Below, in pieces: positions 12,979-19,387 of a stretch of 19,387 nucleotides of DNA. This DNA is from Caldithrix sp. Lineage in GTDB: Bacteria > KSB1 > UBA2214 > DYKH01. Every line of letters begins with the position of its first letter. Positions within the stretch are counted from its first letter, which is position 1. The DNA is taken from positions 10,238 through 29,624 of the forward strand of contig DYKH01000067.1 in NCBI GenBank assembly GCA_020722685.1. Reading direction: 5' to 3'. Below the pieces are notes generated by a model. That model made no database searches. It saw only the letters and a list, made by a program, of their open reading frames with translations, and was not told where the DNA came from. The translations under genes were made by a program, and so were the position numbers.

Positions 12979-15942
12979 ATGAAAGCCGTCAGATTATTGT
13001 TGCTTTCCTTGTTTTGTTTGGGACTTCTGAACACTTCTATTCACGCAGATGGAAAACTTTTGCGCAGCGAAAAATGGCAAAAATTCTCTGCGGAGGGAAA
13101 ACAAGCGGATTTTTATGTAGCCGCAAACGGCAACGACAACTGGTCCGGCACTTTGTCCGAGCCCAATGCCGGAAAAACCGACGGCCCGTTTGCGACCATC
13201 GAGCGGGCTCAACGGGCCGTGCGAGATCTCAAGTTAAGGGTGTACAAGCCCAAGAAAAAGCCGGTGGAAAAGCGTTGGATCGGCTCGCCGCATCCTCTGG
13301 GAGAAGGCAAAGACATTTTGGTGCTCATCCGTGAGGGATATTACTCTTTGGCGAAGCCGCTGCAATTCGCCCCTGAAGATGGCGGCGAACGGGTCGAGAC
13401 CGATCTTCCCTCCGGAGCATTTGAGTATCACCATCTGCGGGATCATTACGTCACCTATGCCGCCTATCCGAATGAAAAGCCGATCATTTCGGGAGGAAGA
13501 AAAGTCAGCAATTGGCGCAAGCAGGGTGATGCCTGGGTTGCGACCATCAAGGACATGCAGGTTCAAAGTTTGGTCGCCAATGGTAGAACGCAGACCTTGG
13601 CACGTACTCCCAATTCTGGATTCTTTACTCCGCGCAGTTTTTCCAAATCGAAATCTCAAATACTATTCAGAGCAGGCGAATTAAAGCAATGGCCGGATAT
13701 GGAAGATAATCGCGTCATCATGCTTCTTCGCTGGCATACCGGCATCAACTCCTTTGCCTCCGTGGATGAGAGCGCGGGTGTTGCGCATCTGAAAAAGCCG
13801 CAGCCGGGAATCGTACAAGTGCCGGTGCGCTATTACGTCGAAAACGTGAAGGACTTCTTGGATGCACCAGGAGAATGGTTTTACGATAAAAAAGCAGGTG
13901 AATTGAGCTATATTCTACCTGAGCCATTCAGCCATCCGGAGGAAGCCAACCCAGTGGTACCGGTCTTGAGTGAAATTTTCTCCATCAAGGGCGAGGCCGA
14001 CAAGCCCATTCGCAATTTGCGACTGTACGGCTTGACCATTGAGGCCACGAATCCTGGATCGCAAGCAATCTACTTGGAGTATGCCCATAGTTGCGAGGTG
14101 GTCGATTCTAAGATCAGAAGCGTTGGCGGCTGCGCCATCAAGGTTGCAAGAGGATGTTATCAAAATCTTATCTTGAACAATGAGATCGTCGACGCCCAGG
14201 GTGGGGCCATCACCATGGCCGGCGATCCACATCCGGAAAAATGGCAGGATATCATTCACGAGAACACCGTTTCCTATAATACTATTGACAATTGCGACGG
14301 CATTACCATTTACGTGTCCGACGCGCTGTACACCACCATTTCCCACAATGAGATCACTAACAATCTCGGTCGTTACGTCATCTCCGTCGGCGGCTGGGCG
14401 AATTTGGAGGAGGCCATCGACGGCGGCTATCGCGTCGAGTACAACCATATTCATCAAGCGCAAAAGTACGCCGATGATTCCGGGGTGATCAAGACCGCTG
14501 GCATGACGCACGACTCCTACATCCGCTACAACTTAATCCATGACGTCAAAGCCGGGTATTTCAATGACAACGTCGGTTTTTGGTATGACAACATGTCCAT
14601 GGGCTGGATTGTAGAAAAAAACATTTACTACCATCTCGAACAAGGCGAAATGAAACTCTGCGCCGCCTATTTGTCCGACAACGTTTATCGGGACAATTAT
14701 GTCATCGAGCCGCCGGCGACGGAGCCGGAAAAGATCATCACGGAGGAACCAAAGTTCGAATACGGAAGTCTGAACGTAGCTCCGGCGCATCCTTCGACCA
14801 ATGATCGAATTCAAACGGGAGATTTTATTATTGCCAGCGCCGAGGTCGCCAACGTTGGCGGCACCGGCATTGCTGATGTGGACCTTTACCTCGACGGTCA
14901 GGTTTACGCTTCCCAACAGTTCGCTGTCGTTCACGGCAACAAGCGCACAATCCAATTTGATCTGCGTTTTCATGAGCCGGGCAAACATACCGTCGCCATC
15001 GGCACGACACCCTATCAAACTATAGACGTCACCGGCAACGCTTTGTCAGAGTTGTACTCAGGATTGCAGCTTTCTCAAAATATCTTGCCGGAAGGGGACG
15101 AGCTGGAAGTTCGCGCAAACATCGAGAACAAGACGGATGATTCGCGCAGCCTCATTGCCAGACTATTCGTAGATGATCGGGTGGTCGATTCTACAATGGT
15201 AAGCCTGGCGCCAAGGAGTTCTCAGCCGGTTTCTTTTCGACTCAAGCCAAGTCGTGGCGTTCACACGGCCAGAATCGGCTACAACTCTTCTCAGACTTTC
15301 ACCGTTTTTCCGCACAAACCCTTCGACCTCAAGAAAGCCAATCTATTGACCTACTGCTCGAGCACCGCTCAGGACTGCGATTTTGCCGGTGACCCAGCAG
15401 CTAACAAATATCGAATCTCGGCCGCCGGCGCCGATTTTTATCACGCTGAGGATTCCTACGGAGCGATGTATTTGCCAAAGAAGGTCACCGGCAATTTCGT
15501 CGCCACCGTCAAAATGAAGCGGTTTGGCCCGCGAACCCACGAATGGTTCCGCGCCGGGCTTTTCGTTCGCAATGACATCACCCAGTGCTTTGGCCCGGAA
15601 CGGGGAAGCTTGGGTTCAGTCCTCATGTTCGTCACCCCGGGTCGCGCCGGCATGCAGTGGGACGAGTTCGGGGACGGCTGCATGCACAAAGCCACCAGCC
15701 AGAACCATCCGCAAATGGAGCAGTATCCCATATGGATCAAATTGGTGCGGCACGGGGATAGCTTTTCCGGCTATGTGAGCTACGACGGCCAAAACTGGAC
15801 GGTGGAAACACACACTTCGATCGTTCCGGGAATCGACAAATCCGTCCATCTCGGCCTCGCCGCCGGCTCGTGCGATGAGGTGGCGTATTTCGTAGAGTTT
15901 GAGGATTTTCAGTTGCAGGTTGAAGAGGAGGGGTGGAAATAA
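12979..15942 (+). CDS. Secreted parallel beta-helix protein with CARDB-like and DUF1349-like domains
   Basis: The product is 987 residues. ATG 12979 (or 12976, one codon earlier) is chosen because AAAAGGAG precedes it and MKAVRLLLLSLFCLGLLNTSIHA is a signal peptide; the frame reaches back to 12913 without support. Residues about 33-80 show the usual opening of right-handed beta-helix polysaccharide enzymes (FYVAANGNDNWSGTLSEPN, GPFATIERAQRAVRDL). The helix itself runs to about 585, with Asn- and Ile-rich coils (NLILNNEIVDAQGGAI, TISHNEITNNLGRY, VEYNHIHQAQKYADDSG). Two CARDB-like beta-sandwich domains follow, about 595-690 and 695-775, then a DUF1349-like lectin/LamG fold, about 790-985 (VTGNFVATVKMKRFG, GLFVRND, YDGQNWTVETH). 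It is probably a polysaccharide lyase or hydrolase acting outside the cytoplasm. No catalytic residues can be named. Confidence 0.87.
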   Translation: MKAVRLLLLSLFCLGLLNTSIHADGKLLRSEKWQKFSAEGKQADFYVAANGNDNWSGTLSEPNAGKTDGPFATIERAQRAVRDLKLRVYKPKKKPVEKRWIGSPHPLGEGKDILVLIREGYYSLAKPLQFAPEDGGERVETDLPSGAFEYHHLRDHYVTYAAYPNEKPIISGGRKVSNWRKQGDAWVATIKDMQVQSLVANGRTQTLARTPNSGFFTPRSFSKSKSQILFRAGELKQWPDMEDNRVIMLLRWHTGINSFASVDESAGVAHLKKPQPGIVQVPVRYYVENVKDFLDAPGEWFYDKKAGELSYILPEPFSHPEEANPVVPVLSEIFSIKGEADKPIRNLRLYGLTIEATNPGSQAIYLEYAHSCEVVDSKIRSVGGCAIKVARGCYQNLILNNEIVDAQGGAITMAGDPHPEKWQDIIHENTVSYNTIDNCDGITIYVSDALYTTISHNEITNNLGRYVISVGGWANLEEAIDGGYRVEYNHIHQAQKYADDSGVIKTAGMTHDSYIRYNLIHDVKAGYFNDNVGFWYDNMSMGWIVEKNIYYHLEQGEMKLCAAYLSDNVYRDNYVIEPPATEPEKIITEEPKFEYGSLNVAPAHPSTNDRIQTGDFIIASAEVANVGGTGIADVDLYLDGQVYASQQFAVVHGNKRTIQFDLRFHEPGKHTVAIGTTPYQTIDVTGNALSELYSGLQLSQNILPEGDELEVRANIENKTDDSRSLIARLFVDDRVVDSTMVSLAPRSSQPVSFRLKPSRGVHTARIGYNSSQTFTVFPHKPFDLKKANLLTYCSSTAQDCDFAGDPAANKYRISAAGADFYHAEDSYGAMYLPKKVTGNFVATVKMKRFGPRTHEWFRAGLFVRNDITQCFGPERGSLGSVLMFVTPGRAGMQWDEFGDGCMHKATSQNHPQMEQYPIWIKLVRHGDSFSGYVSYDGQNWTVETHTSIVPGIDKSVHLGLAAGSCDEVAYFVEFEDFQLQVEEEGWK

Positions 15943-15987
15943 AGTAGCGGAAGTCATCCTGTTTCCCACGGCTGCCAAAATATTTTC

Positions 15988-16014
15988 TTGACTTTTTACA
16001 ATTTTAGTTATAAA
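15988..16014 (+). promoter_or_regulatory. Candidate promoter for the two-gene cassette
   Basis: TTGACT (15988-15993) and TATAAA (16009-16014) are near-consensus sigma-70 hexamers separated by 15 bases, somewhat short of the usual 17. They lie 65 bases upstream of the first gene in an AT-rich stretch. This supports independent transcription of the cassette. Confidence 0.45.
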
Positions 16015-16078
16015 GTTCTTGCTCAAAGGATGACCAAGCATGGATAGAAGCACTTCAGCCAAATGAGATAACCATCAA

Positions 16079-16336
16079 ATGGATGAACAGAAACGAAATG
16101 AAAACGAGAAAAAATTTGGCCAATGGGAGGAATTATCAAGTGGCGGACGCCGGTATTTTTGTTCTATTCGAGGTCGGCATGGCTGGACAGCACGCTATGT
16201 CAAGGAGGTCGACTCTCATGAAAGAACACTAAAATTCTATCAAGAAATATTCAATGAGAAGGGTCAATTGGTAGAAATTCATGAAAAGTATCCTGTGGAC
16301 AAAGGCCATAGAAAAGTTCAGGGAGATAGGCAATGA
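16079..16336 (+). CDS. Small protein of unknown function, first gene of a coupled pair
   Basis: The product is 85 residues, highly charged, with no signal peptide or membrane segment, so probably cytoplasmic. Its middle looks like a compact beta-rich fold: FGQWEELSSGGRRYFCSIRG, HGWTARYVKEVD. A possible amphipathic segment follows (ERTLKFYQEIFNEKGQLVEIHEKYPVDKGH). The ribosome-binding site is weak. Its stop overlaps the start of the next gene by 4 bases (ATGA), showing tight coupling. I have an impression of similar small pairs in other environmental genomes but cannot name a family. The size, pairing and own promoter suggest a toxin-antitoxin-like or regulatory module; this is speculative. 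Confidence 0.7.
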   Translation: MDEQKRNENEKKFGQWEELSSGGRRYFCSIRGRHGWTARYVKEVDSHERTLKFYQEIFNEKGQLVEIHEKYPVDKGHRKVQGDRQ

Positions 16337-16605
16337 AAATTACCCGTCAAAAGATCGCAGAAAAACTGATAGATTATCTCCATCATCGCATCACATTGTC
16401 GGATTTAGTCGATTGGGCGGAAGAAGGGATGATGGAAGCAGAGTTTGATGACACGGACGTGAGAAATTTAGCGGATATAGTTGGTCGTGTAGGTTTGGCT
16501 GATGTGCGGGAATTCGGTTTGACGTGGGAGGACTGCGAGGCATTCCTATCCCGGTTAGGATATCGAGTCGACATCACGATACGAGAGGCCCCTGAGTTAG
16601 TTTGA
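16333..16605 (+). CDS. Small acidic helical protein of unknown function, second gene of a coupled pair
   Basis: The product is 90 residues. It starts at the ATG overlapping the previous stop, with GGGAGATAGG upstream. It is acidic and predicted to be largely helical: MKITRQKIAEKLIDYLHHRITLSDLVDWAEEGMMEAEFDD, then VRNLADIVGRVGLADVREFGLTWEDCEAFLSRLGYRVDITI. The opening resembles a short helix-turn-helix (KIAEKLIDYLHHRITLSDLVDWAE), but I cannot confirm DNA binding. It forms a two-gene unit with the upstream gene. An antitoxin-like or adaptor role would fit its acidity and size, without direct evidence. Confidence 0.72.
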   Translation: MKITRQKIAEKLIDYLHHRITLSDLVDWAEEGMMEAEFDDTDVRNLADIVGRVGLADVREFGLTWEDCEAFLSRLGYRVDITIREAPELV

Positions 16606-16770
16606 ACCTTTAGTGGCTATTTGTTAGCAACAGTCGAGCTGTGATCTCGATATAATCCGCTTTCTAATCATGAAGAGTTTATCCGTGTCCGCATTATCAT
16701 GGGATGCTCCTCGTCCACATTAAAAGCCAAACTGCCGCAGGACGATGCCATCGGAAAAATCCACCTTCTC

Positions 16771-16890
16771 TTATTCCGCCGGCGCAATAAATCCATAATA
16801 CCTCCCCATCCAATACGGCAGCAGCCAGAACACGCCGTCGCTTTCCGTACGATCAATCTCTCGATGAACCGCTACCCTGGGATTATTATA
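16771..16890 (-). pseudogene. C-terminal remnant of an unidentified protein
   Basis: On the minus strand, in a different frame from the glycosyltransferase and continuing past its stop, there is a protein-like stretch of about 39 residues ending in TAA at 16771-16773: YNNPRVAVHREIDRTESDG then VFWLLPYWMGRYYGFIAPAE. Its mix of charged and aromatic residues reads like the conserved end of an enzyme, not like random sequence. Upstream, the same frame merely shadows the glycosyltransferase end. It has no start or ribosome-binding site of its own. The likely reading is that the 5' part was lost when the glycosyltransferase region was joined here. The parent family is not identified. Confidence 0.45.
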
Positions 16891-19216
16891 TGAGTCCGCC
16901 AGCCGCCAGTGCATCCCAAAAGCGCTGCCGGCTGACGGATTCATCAAATTGACTGAGACGCTGGTATTGCTCTTGGATGACGCGCTCATACACTTCGTAA
17001 TTTTCGAGCAGTGTACACATATTAGTATAGGCGGTCTCTACGTTAAAGGGGTCACAGGTGAGAACCCCGACGGCTCGACCGCAATAGCTTTCTGCTGAGC
17101 CAACATAGGGGATGAGAGCTGAGGCACAGTCTAATACCAGTCTGCCCCAAGTCCGGCGTGGATCCATGCAAAGTACTATATGGGCGTCCAGAAGTTGTTT
17201 ATAGTATTCTGGCCAAGGTTTACGGATATGGCATTCAATGTCTATGCCAAGCTGTCGAATTGCCTCGGGCTCTGCTTGAGTGGCAACGAAGACTCGGCCT
17301 TTGATTTCAGGGTATGCCCGCTGCAATCGCTGAAAAAGTAGCAAGCTGGTAATTCCATTCCTTCCGCGTGCCAGTCCAGCGCCCACCTCGATCAGCCTCT
17401 CTTTAGTCTTTGCCGGTCGTTTAGGCAAAGCGTCGGTCCATGCTTTTGGATAAGGGATGCCTAGCCAGTGCACACGTCTTGGGTCGTCTACAAACAATTG
17501 ATAGTAAGGCACTGCTTCTTCAACTAACACACCCAACAGATCCACTGTTTTGACACACTGGACAAACTGTAGTTGTTGCCGCGGATCCTGATCGGTCACC
17601 GCCTGAACCGAACCCTCAATCAGGCCTACAACGGTCAGATTGCGAGAATATTGTTTGATAAATGCGGGCAGACCATAGAGGTTGGCTGTCAGTTCTACGA
17701 TGGCGATGTCATATGCCTGCAACTGCGCCGGATAGGCGAGAATCCGCTGGAAACTGCGAGTGTCGGCTTCCAGAACGTAAGCCCAGGCGCGACATTCATT
17801 AACTGGTACGGTCCATGGTGATCGATCCTCCTGTAGTTGGCTGATGAAACAGATGCGCGGTCGTGGGCCGAGTCTTTGGATTGGCATGCGGGCAGGAGCT
17901 ACACGAGTATCTGCGGAGGAAGAAGCCACCTCCAGTTCGATGGAGACCCCAGGAGGCAGACCTCTCAAAGCAGACTGTACGCGTTGGGCAATGGGCACCG
18001 GCCCTGTCAACTGGCGACCATGGAGGGTCACATGCCCGCAAGGAACCCACTGCCTCAGGGTAGTTGCTTCGGATTGTAAGAGTCGATCCCACATAGGCAA
18101 TATCCTCTCCCAATCATAGTCCAAGGCAAAACGTTGTGCTTGCTCTCCTTTCGTCTGCAGCAAGGTTGGATCCCGGTAGTATATTTCCAACCTAGTTACG
18201 CAATCGTCTATGTCAATTAAAGCCCGCTGAATACCGAAAGGCCCTGCCTGAAAAGCTTTGACTTGGATTAGCTCGCCATGGTTTTCTACCAGTTCAGTAT
18301 TGGCTGAATAGTCAGGGGCGAAGGGAACGACTCCCGCTGCTGCGGCTTGTAGGGTTGGTAGTCCAAAACCCTCGCCACCCGATGTTAGAAGGTGAACATC
18401 AGCCACTTGATAGATACGCGCTAACTCTTCCAATTGGATACCCCGTTCAATTGTGAATCCCTTGGTGAAAACTACTTTCTCACTGATGTTCAGTTCCGTA
18501 ATTAGCCGCCGTAGATCATACCCGCTAGCCCGAGCTGCCGGATCGTCCGGATCACAATGGAGATGAAGACGGGCATCGTCCTTGCCTTGCGCAAAGCGGG
18601 AAAAGATTAGCAGCAGCCGGGGTAACATTTTGCGTGGCTGATTGCGTGCATCCGATAGAATGACGAATTGATTCTGATAGCCCATGGCTTGCTTGGCGGC
18701 TTTCTTGTCGGCTGGTGGGCAGAATAGCCTAGTGTTTACACCGTGAGGAATATAGAGGGGATGGAGGCCACAGCGCTCACTTAGGGTTACGCCGTAACGG
18801 CTGTAAGCGACTGGAATATCTGCGGCAGCGATGGTGGTAATCCAGTCGTCAGGGATACGACCGTTGGGCAACTCCCCATCCAGTGGATAGTAAAGAATCC
18901 AACGTGCTCCGATCCAACGCAGCCAACTTTGAATTTGCGGTTTACGCATAAAGCCCAGCCACCATGGATCGCCCAGAGTGATTACATAATCTGGGAGCAA
19001 TTCCCTCAGATAGCGTGGGATCAGAGCCTCGCCGAAATGACCATAGCCGAGGGGATATATGGTGCAACCCTCCCACTTGCGGGGCTGGCCAGTAGTTTGC
19101 CAGCCCAAAATATCTACCTGATAACCCCGTCGAGCCAAGTCATTTGTCACGACGCGTGTCACCAGTCCTAGCCCAGTAGGAACCTCTGGGCTATCGCTGA
19201 TCCACATTACTTTCAT
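16886..19216 (-). CDS. Large two-domain GT-B (GT4-like) glycosyltransferase
   Basis: The product is 776 residues, about twice the usual GT4 length. The N-terminal half (about 1-400) is a GT4 enzyme: MKVMWISDSPEVPTGLGLVTR with the Gly-rich acceptor loop, YIPHGVNTRLFCP, and the nucleotide-sugar site TSGGEGFGLPTLQAAAAG. The usual EX7E pair is Glu282 and Gln290, so the second Glu is replaced. The C-terminal half (about 445-776) looks like a second, weaker GT-B-like unit (RLIEVGAGLARGRNG, HIVLCMDPRRTWGRLVLDCASALIPYVGS, SRQRFWDAL) and may have lost activity. No signal peptide or membrane helix is seen, so it should act in the cytoplasm on a lipid-linked or protein glycan. ATG 19216 overlaps the upstream stop by 4 bases. 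Confidence 0.86.
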   Translation of the reverse strand: MKVMWISDSPEVPTGLGLVTRVVTNDLARRGYQVDILGWQTTGQPRKWEGCTIYPLGYGHFGEALIPRYLRELLPDYVITLGDPWWLGFMRKPQIQSWLRWIGARWILYYPLDGELPNGRIPDDWITTIAAADIPVAYSRYGVTLSERCGLHPLYIPHGVNTRLFCPPADKKAAKQAMGYQNQFVILSDARNQPRKMLPRLLLIFSRFAQGKDDARLHLHCDPDDPAARASGYDLRRLITELNISEKVVFTKGFTIERGIQLEELARIYQVADVHLLTSGGEGFGLPTLQAAAAGVVPFAPDYSANTELVENHGELIQVKAFQAGPFGIQRALIDIDDCVTRLEIYYRDPTLLQTKGEQAQRFALDYDWERILPMWDRLLQSEATTLRQWVPCGHVTLHGRQLTGPVPIAQRVQSALRGLPPGVSIELEVASSSADTRVAPARMPIQRLGPRPRICFISQLQEDRSPWTVPVNECRAWAYVLEADTRSFQRILAYPAQLQAYDIAIVELTANLYGLPAFIKQYSRNLTVVGLIEGSVQAVTDQDPRQQLQFVQCVKTVDLLGVLVEEAVPYYQLFVDDPRRVHWLGIPYPKAWTDALPKRPAKTKERLIEVGAGLARGRNGITSLLLFQRLQRAYPEIKGRVFVATQAEPEAIRQLGIDIECHIRKPWPEYYKQLLDAHIVLCMDPRRTWGRLVLDCASALIPYVGSAESYCGRAVGVLTCDPFNVETAYTNMCTLLENYEVYERVIQEQYQRLSQFDESVSRQRFWDALAAGGLI

Positions 19217-19387
19217 GGCCTAAGCAAAAGAAATTCTGTGCTAACCGTCTGTCCATGCTCGAACTGGATAGGATGGAGGGCCCGATCATTCTGCTCTGAC
19301 CACAGGAGCTGAGGGTTATCCTGAACGACTACGATCCAAGAAAACCCCTGCTGGCATCGGAAGCGACTCTCGATAGAGATCTGCCAG
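19213..19387 (-). CDS. C-terminal end of an unidentified protein (5' part outside window)
   Basis: On the minus strand, a frame open from the window edge runs 57 codons to TGA at 19213-19215, ending CQQGFSWIVVVQDNPQLLW... then FEHGQTVSTEFLLLRP. The TGA overlaps the glycosyltransferase ATG as ATGA, the usual sign of translational coupling. There is no other start for the glycosyltransferase with a good ribosome-binding site. The visible piece looks like the last strands of a beta domain. I do not recognise the family. By context it is probably another polysaccharide or glycan synthesis gene. Confidence 0.6.
   Translation of the reverse strand, partial: WQISIESRFRCQQGFSWIVVVQDNPQLLWSEQNDRALHPIQFEHGQTVSTEFLLLRP

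Noticed and set aside
13915..14511. 198-codon open frame on the minus strand
   Set aside because: It is antisense to the beta-helix gene, with no ribosome-binding site or recognisable domain.
1..19387. CRISPR arrays, tRNA or rRNA genes, insertion-sequence transposases
   Set aside because: I found no regularly spaced direct repeats with unique spacers, no tRNA-like cloverleaf with CCA end, no rRNA core sequence, and no transposase or integrase motif in any translated frame.

Overview
The window is most likely from an uncultured or little-studied Gram-negative bacterium of the FCB type (Calditrichota, KSB1 or Ignavibacteria-like). The pointers are a CsgG/PEGA/DUF5683 envelope protein, a PKD plus FGE-sulfatase-fold lipoprotein, several Sec-exported or lipobox proteins, a Bacteroidota-style TAnnTTTG promoter candidate, and intergenic spaces full of short palindromes. 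This placement is an inference; no rRNA or other phylogenetic marker is present.

Layout. Positions 1-753 hold the 3' end of a GH42 beta-galactosidase. It converges on an unrecognised lipoprotein gene (957-1775, minus). An Fpg/Nei-type DNA glycosylase follows (2089-2997). Next is a CsgG-PEGA-DUF5683 gene split by a single-base frameshift near 4298 (3333-4316 and 4265-5548), then a PKD/FGE-fold lipoprotein (5628-6722). A hicB-hicA toxin-antitoxin pair (7092-7560) and a TlpA/ResA-like thioredoxin (7662-8222) lead into a sugar-related block. That block holds a GH51 alpha-L-arabinofuranosidase (8349-9887), an MFS transporter (9944-11428), a DUF1080 protein (11781-12806) and a large parallel beta-helix protein (12979-15942). 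A two-gene cassette of unknown function (16079-16605) comes next. The right end is on the minus strand: a two-domain GT4-like glycosyltransferase (16886-19216) translationally coupled to a gene running off the window (19213-19387). A C-terminal protein remnant (about 16771-16890) abuts the glycosyltransferase stop.

How the genes fit together. GH42, GH51, the MFS carrier, DUF1080 and the beta-helix protein look like tools for taking apart arabinose- and galactose-decorated plant polysaccharides (pectin side chains, arabinogalactan) and importing the products. The PEGA protein, the two lipoproteins and the thioredoxin act in the envelope or periplasm.

Most notable signals. (1) The C-terminal segment of the FGE-fold lipoprotein has NNY codons at almost every position expected to be AAY in a template, between invariant codons; this is what a variable region of a diversity-generating retroelement (DGR) looks like. 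No reverse transcriptase or template repeat lies in the window. (2) Two families of perfect or near-perfect palindromes with 3-nt loops, three and five copies, sit just past the stop codons of most plus-strand genes. (3) A longer repeat built on CAACGTTCAAT occurs twice, each time next to a palindrome of the second family.
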